A DNA stretch of 44,900 nt from a virus. The notes under the pieces were generated by a model, which worked only from the letters and a program-made list of their open reading frames with translations, did no database searches and was not told where the DNA came from. The position numbers and the translations under genes are program-made. Positions 14,884 through 22,899 of this stretch are shown in pieces. Location of the stretch: positions 1 to 44,900 of IMG/VR virus record IMGVR_UViG_3300042691_033228; one strand, given 5' to 3'. Every line of letters starts with the position of its first letter. The first letter of the stretch is position 1.

Positions 14884-15968
14884 AATAAATGTGCTTTTGA
14901 TTCTGCCATACCCGAATTAGTTATTTCAACAAAAGTTGCATTATCATTAAATTCAGAAATAGTTTTACATCCACTATAAGATAATGCGGATCTAACTCCA
15001 TCGTTTAAACTTTCTACTATATAACTAACACCACCTTTAAATGGTATCAATGTTGATTCACCCTCAATATTTTTTTGAGCCTGCCCATGACTAGATTTAG
15101 TCTCCAAACTTGCAGAACCTCTATACTTTTTATATAGTGATCCATTATTTCTCTCAACGATATTTCCTGGAGATTCTTTTGTCCCTGCCAATAATGAACC
15201 TAACATTACACAAGACGCACCAATACCTAAAGCCTTAGCAATATCACCACTATTTCTTATTCCACCGTCTGCCATAACAGGTATCCCTTTAGACCCATTT
15301 ACACAATCCATTATTGATGTTATGTTAGGTACACCGTGACCAGTTTTAATTCTTGTTGTGCATAAACTACCACCACCAATACCAACTCTTAGTCCATCTG
15401 CACCCCACTCAATTAAGTCTAATGCAGATTCTTCGGTTGATATGTTTCCAGCAATTATGTCCACAAAATCAGGTAAAGTTTTTTTAAGTTCAGAAATCAT
15501 GTTTTTGACATTGTAATGGTGCCCATGAGCAACATCTATTAGAATTATATTTGCACCAGACACAACAAGTTTTTTTGATCTCGATATATCGGATTCCATA
15601 ACACCTACTGCTGCCATAACAGGAATGTCTTTAATTTCAGTATGCCAATCATCATACATAACACCCCATTCTTCATACGTGTTATTATATTTAAAGTGTG
15701 CTCTAACCTTTCTTACTTCTTCACATTGTTCCTCTATTGACATAAATCTATGGATACAACCCACACCACCCAATTCTGCCATCTTAATTGCCATTTCAGA
15801 TTCACAAACTGTGTCCATACAGGATGCAACGTAAGGTGTTAAAATTCCATATCTCCTAGTAACATTAGTATTTAAACTAATATTTGATCTACTACTAATA
15901 TCAGAATATTTTGGAACTAATAACACATCGTCATAAGTTAAACTACTTTTAATAATTTTATCCCTCAT
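14880..15968 (-). CDS. IMP dehydrogenase / GMP reductase family enzyme
   Basis: 362 residues of the IMPDH/GMPR TIM-barrel family, starting at the ATG at 15968 (MRDKIIKSSLTYDDVLLVPK). Seen are VASCMDTV, GGVGCIHRF, the catalytic loop RVGIGGGSLCTTRIKTGHG with Cys203, ADGGIRNSGDIAKALGIGA and the flap YRGSASLET. There is no CBS pair between strands, so it is the short form. The C-terminal half (IPFKGGVSYIVESLNDGVRS followed by ALSYSGCKTISEF) is IMPDH-like. It would shift IMP to XMP or GMP to IMP to tune purine pools; which reaction is not clear from sequence alone. Confidence 0.85.
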   Translation of the reverse strand: MRDKIIKSSLTYDDVLLVPKYSDISSRSNISLNTNVTRRYGILTPYVASCMDTVCESEMAIKMAELGGVGCIHRFMSIEEQCEEVRKVRAHFKYNNTYEEWGVMYDDWHTEIKDIPVMAAVGVMESDISRSKKLVVSGANIILIDVAHGHHYNVKNMISELKKTLPDFVDIIAGNISTEESALDLIEWGADGLRVGIGGGSLCTTRIKTGHGVPNITSIMDCVNGSKGIPVMADGGIRNSGDIAKALGIGASCVMLGSLLAGTKESPGNIVERNNGSLYKKYRGSASLETKSSHGQAQKNIEGESTLIPFKGGVSYIVESLNDGVRSALSYSGCKTISEFNDNATFVEITNSGMAESKAHLL

Positions 15969-15975
15969 CTTATTT

Positions 15976-16119
15976 TTATTTTTTTGGTTCAATATTATTT
16001 TTTTCTTTTACTTCTTCTGACAAAACATGGAATAGTAGTCCTGGTAAACACAAAACTAACGGACCTAACAAAAGTAATGCAGATATAATCCTCAATACCC
16101 AATACAATAATTTACTCAT
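15976..16119 (-). CDS. Small membrane protein
   Basis: 47 residues, below the size most callers accept. One hydrophobic helix (LLYWVLRIISALLLLGPLVL, continuing CLPGLLFHV) followed by a charged tail EEVKEKNNIEPKK. The ATG at 16119 overlaps the preceding stop (ATGAGTAA) and the gene ends 7 bp before the IMPDH-like start. The tight fit in the operon supports it as real. Confidence 0.6.
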   Translation of the reverse strand: MSKLLYWVLRIISALLLLGPLVLCLPGLLFHVLSEEVKEKNNIEPKK

Positions 16120-16288
16120 ACTTTTTATTTATCATTCTTATTAACTCATTATACCCTAAAAGATCCTCAAATTTTTTAAAATATAAGTTGACATATACGT
16201 ACGCAGATTTTAAATGTTCTTGAGTGACACAACTTTTAATGAGTAAGACACATTTCTGTTTAGCCTTAATCTGTTCAAGAAGTTCCAT
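16112..16288 (-). CDS. Small unknown protein
   Basis: 58 residues (MELLEQIKAKQKCVLLIKSC...). It overlaps the upstream gene by 14 bp and the downstream membrane-protein gene by 8 bp, a pattern typical of this genome. Helical, basic, two cysteines. Not recognised. Confidence 0.55.
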   Translation of the reverse strand: MELLEQIKAKQKCVLLIKSCVTQEHLKSAYVYVNLYFKKFEDLLGYNELIRMINKKYE

Positions 16289-16577
16289 TTTTAATAGATT
16301 TTAATAAATTTATTATTTTATCACACATCTCATATTCTTCGACAGATTCATAATATTCTAAACATTTTTTTAAACTAACTACCCAATCCTCTTTTCTTAA
16401 CTCAGTTGTTAATACAACATCATCTATAGTATTTATTAGTCTAAAAATTAATATCGAATCCAATTCTTCCTCCAAAGACTTTTTAACACCCTCCACAATT
16501 AATGAACATATTAACCACTTATTTTCTATAAGAAATTTTTTTTGATCCCCTTCACTACTAAAATAAAAATCTTTCAT
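16275..16577 (-). CDS. Unknown protein
   Basis: 100 residues. C-terminal part (SLKKCLEYYESVEEYEMCDK, then IINLLKSI) forms a helical pair similar to short phage proteins in which a YExC..I..LL motif recurs. It overlaps the upstream gene by 4 bp (ATGA). Function unknown. Confidence 0.6.
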   Translation of the reverse strand: MKDFYFSSEGDQKKFLIENKWLICSLIVEGVKKSLEEELDSILIFRLINTIDDVVLTTELRKEDWVVSLKKCLEYYESVEEYEMCDKIINLLKSIKNGTS

Positions 16578-16858
16578 AATTCTAATACTGCTTTCTTATA
16601 ATTATCATACATTTTAGATACGTATAATTTAGATATAGATTCACTAGAATCGGTATCTATACCCAAAGAAGTTAAATCACTGAAAATAGTTCTAATTAAA
16701 GTATTTCTATCAAACTGAGTAGTCACATCAAATAAAGTATTAGTCAAAGTTTTTTTAATCTTTGATGGTAGTCCATTTTTGTCATAGACTGGTTCATAAC
16801 TACTTCCTAAAAATTTAGATAATTTTTCTAAAAGATTTTGTTCGTTTAAAAGTACCAT
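16574..16858 (-). CDS. Unknown protein, first gene of a host-promoter operon
   Basis: 94 residues, helical, without motifs I can assign. It is the first gene after the promoter at 16875-16906 and leads the run 16858 to 14494, which includes the IMPDH-like gene. Function unknown. Confidence 0.6.
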   Translation of the reverse strand: MVLLNEQNLLEKLSKFLGSSYEPVYDKNGLPSKIKKTLTNTLFDVTTQFDRNTLIRTIFSDLTSLGIDTDSSESISKLYVSKMYDNYKKAVLEL

Positions 16859-16874
16859 AAGACATATATTTCAA

Positions 16875-16906
16875 CAAATATATATATTATGATCGATTAA
16901 TCCAAA
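16875..16906 (-). promoter_or_regulatory. Bacteroidota-type promoter
   Basis: TTTG (16903-16906), a 20-bp spacer and TATATTTG (16875-16882) on the minus strand match the consensus. The -33 box lies inside the last codons of the upstream gene. It drives the IMPDH-like operon. Confidence 0.7.
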
Positions 16907-17313
16907 TTTATTTCATTAATTAATTTATGTAACCTATGATCATTAATACCTAACCTTTCTTTACAATCCAACAACTCATTGGCGTTTATCTCATAATTCT
17001 GATAATATTTTTCGTATTCAACCAATAGATTATTTAAAGACTCTACAAAATCATAAAATAGTGTCCTATCTCTGGTGTTGTTCAAAATAACTAACGCAGC
17101 TTCCTTATCACCCCTATGTATTTTTTCTATTAATAAATGTGAACTACTTTTAATTATACTAACCTTTAGTTGATCCAATATATTGTCAATAGAGTCTCTC
17201 TGAGTTTTTACTTCATTAACTTTTTGTTGAATTGTATTCAAATAGTTTTCATCTATAGTATTATCCTTACTAAGATGTTTTACCAATGCTTTTATTAAAT
17301 TTGTATTTTCCAT
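16897..17313 (-). CDS. Coiled-coil unknown protein
   Basis: 138 residues, almost entirely helical with heptad stretches (IQQKVNEVKTQRDSIDNILD and LLVEYEKYYQNYEINANELL). Asn/Lys/Glu-rich, no cysteine motif. It lies divergent to the plus-strand gene at 17412 across a 98-bp gap. Function unknown. Confidence 0.6.
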   Translation of the reverse strand: MENTNLIKALVKHLSKDNTIDENYLNTIQQKVNEVKTQRDSIDNILDQLKVSIIKSSSHLLIEKIHRGDKEAALVILNNTRDRTLFYDFVESLNNLLVEYEKYYQNYEINANELLDCKERLGINDHRLHKLINEINLD

Positions 17314-17354
17314 AGTCTAATTTTAATGATAATATTTAAAAAAATCAATACGGA

Positions 17355-17385
17355 TTTGTTTGAATCGTTATTTTTATTATATTTG
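17355..17385 (+). promoter_or_regulatory. Bacteroidota-type promoter
   Basis: TTTG (17355-17358), a 19-bp spacer and TATATTTG (17378-17385) match the consensus exactly and lie 26 bp before the ATG at 17412. Confidence 0.75.
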
Positions 17386-17411
17386 TATCTATTTATTATC
17401 AAATTGTTGAT

Positions 17412-17621
17412 ATGGAAGAAAATGAAATTAACGAATTGATTTTAAAATTAAAGACTTTGTTAGATGATAAATACTCTGATGAGTTTTTTAAATTTTACCT
17501 TTGTAAAATGCCTGATGGGAGATGGGAATCTTTAGTGAGTACCAAACAACACGATGGAACAAGGGGAGGATCTTACTACAGAATAAAAGATGGTAAGATA
17601 GAAGAAGAAATTTTAAACTAA
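17412..17621 (+). CDS. Small unknown protein
   Basis: 69 residues. Acidic helical start (EENEINELILKLKTLLDD) then a compact beta part with PDGRWESLVSTKQHDGTRGG and YYRIKDGKIEEE. First gene of a two-gene plus-strand operon behind a strong host-type promoter, so expected to be expressed early. Not recognised. Confidence 0.65.
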   Translation: MEENEINELILKLKTLLDDKYSDEFFKFYLCKMPDGRWESLVSTKQHDGTRGGSYYRIKDGKIEEEILN

Positions 17622-17626
17622 AAGTT

Positions 17627-18139
17627 ATGAATATATTTGTTTTAGATTATGACACCAAAACATGCGCACAGATGCACTGTGACAAACATTGTGTGAAAAT
17701 GATTTTAGAAACCGCACAACTATTATGTGGTGTCCACCATATGACTAATAACCCTACAAGTACCCTACAAGTACCCTACAAGTTATCACATAGAAATCAT
17801 CCTTGTTCTATATGGGCTAGAGAATGTTTGGAGAATTATGTATGGTTATGTGATTTAGGTATCGAACTATGTAGAGAATATACACATAGATATGGTAAAA
17901 GACATAAATCACAAGACATAATAGAATGGTGTATGATTAACCTACCTAACTTAAATGAAAATGGTGATATCACACCATTTCGTTTGGCAATGCCTGATGA
18001 ATGTAAGATTGATGGTGAATCAGTAAAATCTTATAGAAAATATTATAATCTATATAAAAAGGATTTTGCTAAATGGACTAATAGAAGTATTCCTAATTGG
18101 TTTATTGATTCAAATGAGTCATTAACACACCCCCAATAG
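17627..18139 (+). CDS. Conserved phage protein, pyrimidine-dimer-glycosylase-like
   Basis: 170 residues. The pattern MNIFVLDYDTKTCAQMHCDK, HCVKMILETAQLL, HRNHPCSIWARECLENYVWL and CREYTHRYGKRHK is a widespread phage family that I recall being annotated as pyrimidine dimer DNA glycosylase-like (Pyr_excise). Whether it repairs UV damage is not proven. Three 11-bp direct repeats at 17750-17782 encode the stretch NPTSTLQVPYK, each copy read in a different frame, and make the loop before HRNHPC longer. The end overlaps the convergent GAF-like gene by 38 bp. Confidence 0.7.
   Translation: MNIFVLDYDTKTCAQMHCDKHCVKMILETAQLLCGVHHMTNNPTSTLQVPYKLSHRNHPCSIWARECLENYVWLCDLGIELCREYTHRYGKRHKSQDIIEWCMINLPNLNENGDITPFRLAMPDECKIDGESVKSYRKYYNLYKKDFAKWTNRSIPNWFIDSNESLTHPQ
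17750..17782 (+). repeat. Three tandem 11-bp repeats inside a gene
   Basis: The unit TACCCTACAAG is present three times in a row, the first with A instead of T. As 11 is not a multiple of three, the copies are read in three frames, and only all three together (33 bp) keep the gene in frame. Confidence 0.9.
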
Positions 18140-18701
18140 ATGAACTAATCATTAATAAATGTTTAATATCTTCTTCAGTTAATTTTACTTTTTCTTTGGT
18201 GTAGTCTAAGCCCATTGTACCTATAAATTTACCGTCAATAGTTTTAAGTGCGAATAAGTATCCTGATTTACAACCACTACTTTCTGCAACATCTTTTAAA
18301 CCAAAAGTTGCAACAGTTTCATCTTTATAATCAGGTATCGAAATGTGATCATTATGGAATAACTCATTTATTGATCTAGAAAATAAATTTACTGGTATAT
18401 TCTTAAAACTATTTTGTATAGAGTGTATACCTAAACCTACTACTTCATATATAATAGAAAATTTTGCAATTGATTTACCTGTTGGGTAAAAATGACCACC
18501 ATTGTGGAACTGAGTTATCCAAACTCTGTCTGCACCTAATTTTTCCCTTAACTCTTCTATTTTACTATATATTAATTCACTAACTTTTAGTGTTTCCGCA
18601 ACCATATCTGGTTTTTTTCTCTTTTCTATCCAATTTTTAACAAGTAACAATGTAATTGGGCTTATAACACCAGTTATGAAGGCAATTGCTATTTCCACCA
18701 T
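18102..18701 (-). CDS. Membrane-anchored GAF-like protein
   Basis: 199 residues. N-terminal membrane helix (VEIAIAFITGVISPITLLLV), a short helical linker with SELIYSKIEELREKLGADRV, then a GAF-like domain: VWITQFHNGGHFYPTGK, SGCKSGYLFALK and FIGTMGLDYTKEKVKLTEED. GAF domains sense small molecules or mediate dimers, but no catalytic output domain follows. The shape suggests an inner-membrane sensor or anchor. A strong terminator of the neighbouring gene lies upstream. Confidence 0.6.
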   Translation of the reverse strand: MVEIAIAFITGVISPITLLLVKNWIEKRKKPDMVAETLKVSELIYSKIEELREKLGADRVWITQFHNGGHFYPTGKSIAKFSIIYEVVGLGIHSIQNSFKNIPVNLFSRSINELFHNDHISIPDYKDETVATFGLKDVAESSGCKSGYLFALKTIDGKFIGTMGLDYTKEKVKLTEEDIKHLLMISSSIGGVLMTHLNQ

Positions 18702-18762
18702 CCTAAATCATTTATATAATAAATATAATACACAAATAAAAAAGTATAATAATAGGCAAAAA

Positions 18763-18788
18763 AAAATGGGAGACTAATCTCCCATTTT
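18763..18788 (-). terminator. Intrinsic terminator after DUF932 gene
   Basis: AAAATGGGAGA and TCTCCCATTTT form an 11-bp perfect stem with a 4-base loop. On the minus strand a run of nine T follows. It ends transcription of the DUF932 gene 20 bp after its stop. Confidence 0.9.
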
Positions 18789-18807
18789 ATACTTAATATA
18801 TATTATT

Positions 18808-19602
18808 TCAGAGAATTAATTCTGATGCCGTCCATAACATTTTATTAACTTCTAAATTCTGTTCAATAGAACGAATTGAACGACTTCTAGATCTCCTAAC
18901 ACTACCGTTGTCTTTTGGTGTCACAATTAGAGTACCACCTTGTAACATATTTTCCTGTACTCTATTGAAAACACTCCATAAATCGTTACCAGAATCTTCT
19001 TGTCTACGAATAGATAACATTTGGTTAAGGTCTACCATTTTGTCCTCACCCCAACGACTATCAGCAACCATCTTAGCGAAATCATACTGTTGTGTTTGAC
19101 TAAGTTCTTTAGTCATCATTCTTTGAACCTGACCAACAACTTGCGGTATTTTCTCAGTAGACATATTAATAACACTAAGAATATCTTCTTTTTGGAATCC
19201 TTTGTGCATCACTCTGAACTGATCAAATGTCTTATCTGCAATAACTAATCCATTAGAACAAACCAATCTGAAAAGTCCTACGTGAAATTTAAATGAAGAA
19301 GAACCATCGTGAGAGTTAGTCAAAAGAATTTCAGGATGTGTGTCACCTATTTCTCTCGCAATGTGAATGTTATTTTCATTTCTGAAACGTAACATATGCT
19401 TCTTAAATGGACTTTTATCCTCTTTACCTTTTCTACTTCCTGACTGCATTGCCTTTGTTGGTAACCACCCTTGTTCCCCTAAAATATCAATCACTTCGGT
19501 AGTAGGAATGAAGCGATAAACATGTGACAAATGATTTGATGGAGCTTGTGTTAAAGCTGATGGACAAATCGAACCAATTTGATTTAAAGTTAAATAATTC
19601 AT
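18808..19602 (-). CDS. DUF932 phage/plasmid protein
   Basis: 264 residues. Features of DUF932 proteins are visible: an N-terminal SHVYRFIPTTEVIDILGEQG W segment, HMLRFRN, ILLTNSHDGSSSFKFHVGLF and RLVCSNGLVIAD followed by a helical C-terminal part. The family occurs on phages, plasmids and integrative elements and has no proven role. It has its own host-type promoter and terminator, so it is a single-gene early unit. A basic Ser/Arg run (SVRRSRSRSIRS) near the C-terminus could contact nucleic acid. Confidence 0.8.
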   Translation of the reverse strand: MNYLTLNQIGSICPSALTQAPSNHLSHVYRFIPTTEVIDILGEQGWLPTKAMQSGSRKGKEDKSPFKKHMLRFRNENNIHIAREIGDTHPEILLTNSHDGSSSFKFHVGLFRLVCSNGLVIADKTFDQFRVMHKGFQKEDILSVINMSTEKIPQVVGQVQRMMTKELSQTQQYDFAKMVADSRWGEDKMVDLNQMLSIRRQEDSGNDLWSVFNRVQENMLQGGTLIVTPKDNGSVRRSRSRSIRSIEQNLEVNKMLWTASELIL

Positions 19603-19622
19603 AGTTTTAAAATTTATATATT

Positions 19623-19654
19623 CAAATTTAAGGATTTTTTTTTAATCTGCCAAA
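19623..19654 (-). promoter_or_regulatory. Bacteroidota-type promoter for DUF932 gene
   Basis: TTTG (19651-19654), a 20-bp spacer containing nine A, and TAAATTTG (19623-19630) on the minus strand. The block from the TTTG to the ATG is a near copy of the one before the next upstream gene (20029-20079). Confidence 0.8.
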
Positions 19655-20028
19655 ATTTTATTTAATTTATTTACTCTATTAGTGTAAGTTTTTTGATAAA
19701 ACTTATCAAACGACTCTTTTGTATAGACAAAACTAACAGGTCCACCCATATATTTATATGCAGTCCCCCAATTCATTCCATTATCTACCATATCTATAAC
19801 ACATATACTAACAGAATATACACTAATACCACTAATATAGACATTAATTCCTGTTTCAGGTGAATACAAATGTCTTTCATAATCTTTACCTTTAGGGGAT
19901 TCTACAAACCCTCTTTTTTGAAATTCTGACTTTACGTATTCAAATAACTCTGTTTGAAAGTCGTTTTTAAGTGATTTCACTTCCGACTTTAATTCTACCA
20001 TACGATCAATTTTTTCTAAAATTTCCAT
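19642..20028 (-). CDS. Unknown protein
   Basis: 128 residues from the ATG at 20028, chosen because a host-type promoter lies just upstream and a longer frame to 20082 would start before the transcript. Helical N-terminus (EILEKIDRMVELKSEVKSLK) then beta-rich centre (GINVYISGISVYSVSICVID). No family recognised. Its own promoter implies early, separate control. Confidence 0.65.
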   Translation of the reverse strand: MEILEKIDRMVELKSEVKSLKNDFQTELFEYVKSEFQKRGFVESPKGKDYERHLYSPETGINVYISGISVYSVSICVIDMVDNGMNWGTAYKYMGGPVSFVYTKESFDKFYQKTYTNRVNKLNKILAD

Positions 20029-20048
20029 AGTATTTGATTTTATATATA

Positions 20049-20079
20049 CAAATTTAAGCGTTTTTTTTAATCTGCCAAA
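20049..20079 (-). promoter_or_regulatory. Bacteroidota-type promoter, duplicate of 19623-19654
   Basis: TTTG (20076-20079), a 19-bp spacer with eight A, and TAAATTTG (20049-20056) on the minus strand. The sequence from GGCAGATT through TAAATTTG to the ATG closely repeats the unit before the DUF932 gene. Confidence 0.8.
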
Positions 20080-20124
20080 CACATTAACCTTTTTTTTTAA
20101 TATTTATTTTATATTATTAATTTT

Positions 20125-21936
20125 ATGAGAAAATTAAACAGAGTAGAGATAAGAATTCTTACATATTTAGATCAACATTTGGATGATGTTCAAAATAGAA
20201 ATGAAGCGTTTAGAATATTAAAAAATGATTTAGGGTTAGATTCCAAAGAGGCCGCACACCTATATAGTGTTTGGTATTATAGTAAAGGGGATAAAGATTA
20301 TAGTGAAGTAGAATATGATGAAAATAATTCACTACTTTCTTTCATAAAAGAAATGAGTTCTCTTAGTAGTGATTCAGAAAGAGATTCATATATAGATATG
20401 TTGTATGATGATGAAAGAGATAAATTAGAAAGATTTTATGGTAGTTGGTTTAATATCGAATGTGGTGGTTGGAGAAGTTCGAAACCTTGTATTAGTTGGA
20501 CTAGTGATGGGGTAACATTAGAATTGGATTACGATGAATGGTCCCAATATTTTTCAGGATTATACGATAATGACACTTGGATATACGATAGATCAATGAG
20601 TGATTATGGTTACCCAGAGGAAATGGATAATGAAGAATTTAATTACGCCTACACCAACGATGAAACTATCGAACTATTAAAAGATTTGGCAATAATAAGT
20701 GGTAAAAGTCATTGGCCAGGTAAAGATAATAATCCCGAAACTGGTGAAATATCAGATTTTTTAGAAGAAATATTACCTACTGACAAATTCGAAGATATAG
20801 TAAATGACTATTTAAGTGAAGTTGGTTATGCTTTAGATAGGTCTAGAAGATATGCGGTTAGAGAAACTTATTCCAATGAAATAAAATACGATACTAATAG
20901 TGCCAGTTGTAATTCAGGAAGTCATTGTATTGAAATACCTTACGCTGATTTAATTGATATTGTTGTGGAAAAAGATTTAATTAACTTATCAGATTTAAAA
21001 GATGCCGAAATACAACCATATATTGATTTAGAAAATGTATTTTACGATACATGGGTTGAGGGTGATCAAGTAGACGGTATTATTGCAGAACTTAATAGAA
21101 CATTAAAAAGAACCATAGAAGAAATTGTCGATTCTGAAGATATTAATCTCGAAGAATTAATAAGGGAGAGAGAAAATTTTAATCAATATGTTAAAAAATT
21201 AGGTTTTGAAGTTGTCAGTAGTAAAACTAATAAAGGTGACTGGTATCAAAGTAAAGATGATAAAATCCATTTCTACACTAAAGACGTTGACTTTAAAACA
21301 AATAAAATTAAATTCACTTACGATGGAAAACCACATTTAGTCCCTATAGAAAATTTAAGTGATTGGGTTCAAGGAAGTGTCTTAGACTTAAACGAAAGTG
21401 TTAGATATAAAAGAATTAAATTGTTAAAAGAAGTTAGAAATAAGATAAACAAAATATCTATATTTGATTTCGATGGGACACTTATGTCTACACCACATCC
21501 AGAAGAAGGTAAAGTAATATGGGAAAGTAAAACAGGTGAAAAATACCCACATATAGGGTGGTGGAGTAAGCCAGAATCTTTAGATACAGAAATATTCGAT
21601 ATTAAGGCTATATCACCAACGGTTAAAGCTTACGAAAAAGAAAGAAAAAATCCGAATACGTTAGTAATTATGCTGACAGGTAGGTTACCACAACAACACG
21701 ATCAAGTAGAGGGGTTACTATCTTCAAATCAGATTTATTTTGATGAGTATCATTATAAAGGTAATGGGGATACTTTAGGTAGTAAGATAAATACTATAGA
21801 AACTCTACTTAACAAATACCCAAATGTGGATTATATTGAAATGTGGGAGGATAGAATACCTCACGCAGTAGAATTTAGAGAGTGGGGTGAAGAAAACGGT
21901 ATACCGATTAAAGTTAATTTAGTGTTAAAGAAATAA
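20125..21936 (+). CDS. Large protein with C-terminal HAD domain
   Basis: 603 residues. The N-terminal 60 residues (RILTYLDQHLDDVQNRNEAF, then LKNDLGLDSKEAAHLYSVWY) fit the helical pattern shared by several tagged proteins in this window. A long acidic middle region is unknown. The last about 160 residues are a HAD-type phosphatase: ISIFDFDGTLMS (nucleophile motif), VIMLTGRLP (motif II) and WEDRIPHAVEF (late motif). This form resembles the HAD domains linked to RNA repair (Swiss-army-knife type). Two [I/L]xE sites, LNE and LKE near residues 422 and 434, sit just before the HAD domain, so it could be released by the head protease. No such site occurs at its N-terminus. Confidence 0.7.
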   Translation: MRKLNRVEIRILTYLDQHLDDVQNRNEAFRILKNDLGLDSKEAAHLYSVWYYSKGDKDYSEVEYDENNSLLSFIKEMSSLSSDSERDSYIDMLYDDERDKLERFYGSWFNIECGGWRSSKPCISWTSDGVTLELDYDEWSQYFSGLYDNDTWIYDRSMSDYGYPEEMDNEEFNYAYTNDETIELLKDLAIISGKSHWPGKDNNPETGEISDFLEEILPTDKFEDIVNDYLSEVGYALDRSRRYAVRETYSNEIKYDTNSASCNSGSHCIEIPYADLIDIVVEKDLINLSDLKDAEIQPYIDLENVFYDTWVEGDQVDGIIAELNRTLKRTIEEIVDSEDINLEELIRERENFNQYVKKLGFEVVSSKTNKGDWYQSKDDKIHFYTKDVDFKTNKIKFTYDGKPHLVPIENLSDWVQGSVLDLNESVRYKRIKLLKEVRNKINKISIFDFDGTLMSTPHPEEGKVIWESKTGEKYPHIGWWSKPESLDTEIFDIKAISPTVKAYEKERKNPNTLVIMLTGRLPQQHDQVEGLLSSNQIYFDEYHYKGNGDTLGSKINTIETLLNKYPNVDYIEMWEDRIPHAVEFREWGEENGIPIKVNLVLKK

Positions 21937-22257
21937 CTATTCGTATTTTTTTGGTGAGGGTAAATCTTTTAAATCATTATAATTGTCATAAAGATAATCC
22001 ATAATCATATCTTCGTTACGATAATACATATTCCATTTATCGTAACTAAAAAAATCTGGTATTAATTCTTCATCATCATTGTAGTCTAAACTATCTTGCC
22101 CTTCATTTATGTAATGATCGTAACACCAATTATAATAATCACTGTCAACCAATTCTCTACGGTAATCAACACCATCACCGTCCACTTTAAAAATTAATGT
22201 AAGTATATTATCTGAATCACAAATAATATCAAAAATCTCTTGTATTGTATAATTCAT
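21937..22257 (-). CDS. Acidic unknown protein
   Basis: 106 residues, rich in Asp, Tyr and Asn (YYNWCYDHYINEGQDSLDYN). It ends one base from the stop of the convergent HAD gene. Not recognised. Upstream sequence ATATTTATT resembles the candidate late motif but lies within the tight gene spacing. Confidence 0.55.
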   Translation of the reverse strand: MNYTIQEIFDIICDSDNILTLIFKVDGDGVDYRRELVDSDYYNWCYDHYINEGQDSLDYNDDEELIPDFFSYDKWNMYYRNEDMIMDYLYDNYNDLKDLPSPKKYE

Positions 22258-22280
22258 ATTCCATTTTGAAAATAAATATG

Positions 22281-22628
22281 TTAAAATTTAACAATACGTA
22301 ATTTTATTTTAAATTTTTTACAAAGATCTATCATATGTTTAGTACCCTTACTCTGTCCATCCCAAAAAATAATGGCAGCATCTGCTACTTTAGCCATCTC
22401 CTCATTTCTCATATATCCTGCCCGTTTACCATATAAATCCCACATCGCAGGATATTCTTCTAATTTATGGAAGTTTTGGTGAGCGTAGTCCTCACCTAAT
22501 GAATCAGCACCTTTAGCCTTTCCAGATATAATAGTTATATCTTTTTGATTTTGTAGGAAATAGTCTAATTTATCTGTTAGTAATTTATAATCATTAAATG
22601 TCCTACTACCCGCAACTATAATTTTCAT
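22281..22628 (-). CDS. DUF2493 / SLOG-family protein
   Basis: 115 residues. Typical sites of DUF2493 (YspA/YpsA-like) proteins are IVAGSRTFNDYKLL, IISGKAKGADSLGEDYA, WDLYGKRAGYMRNEEMA and IIFWDGQSKGTKHMID. The SLOG Rossmann fold binds nucleotides or related ligands, and members are frequent on phages without a proven reaction. Start overlaps the DUF3310 stop as ATGA. Confidence 0.85.
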   Translation of the reverse strand: MKIIVAGSRTFNDYKLLTDKLDYFLQNQKDITIISGKAKGADSLGEDYAHQNFHKLEEYPAMWDLYGKRAGYMRNEEMAKVADAAIIFWDGQSKGTKHMIDLCKKFKIKLRIVKF

Positions 22629-22849
22629 TGATCGTTTCTACTTTCTAATTCAATTAACTTATCTAAATATTGTTTCGCCTTTTTAAGATCCTCAATACCA
22701 TTTTTATGTTTCCATCTAGTAACATATTTAACAATATTTCCTTCAAAAAAATCTAAATTGTGTGAATGGGCATAATCCCACATTTCGATACCCTTATTGT
22801 AGTGTAATGGGTGTACAACTCTTTCGTTTGTGTTAATAGGTTTATCCAT
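22625..22849 (-). CDS. DUF3310 protein
   Basis: 74 residues. HPLHYNKGIEMWDYAHSHN and FFEGNIVKYVTRWKHKNGIE followed by DLKKAKQYLDKL match DUF3310 (SaV-like), a short phage protein often found near nucleotide metabolism genes. Role unknown. Confidence 0.85.
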   Translation of the reverse strand: MDKPINTNERVVHPLHYNKGIEMWDYAHSHNLDFFEGNIVKYVTRWKHKNGIEDLKKAKQYLDKLIELESRNDQ

Positions 22850-22899
22850 ATATTTTTATTTCAATAATATGGATTTTTTATTTAATTGTCAATATGGTA

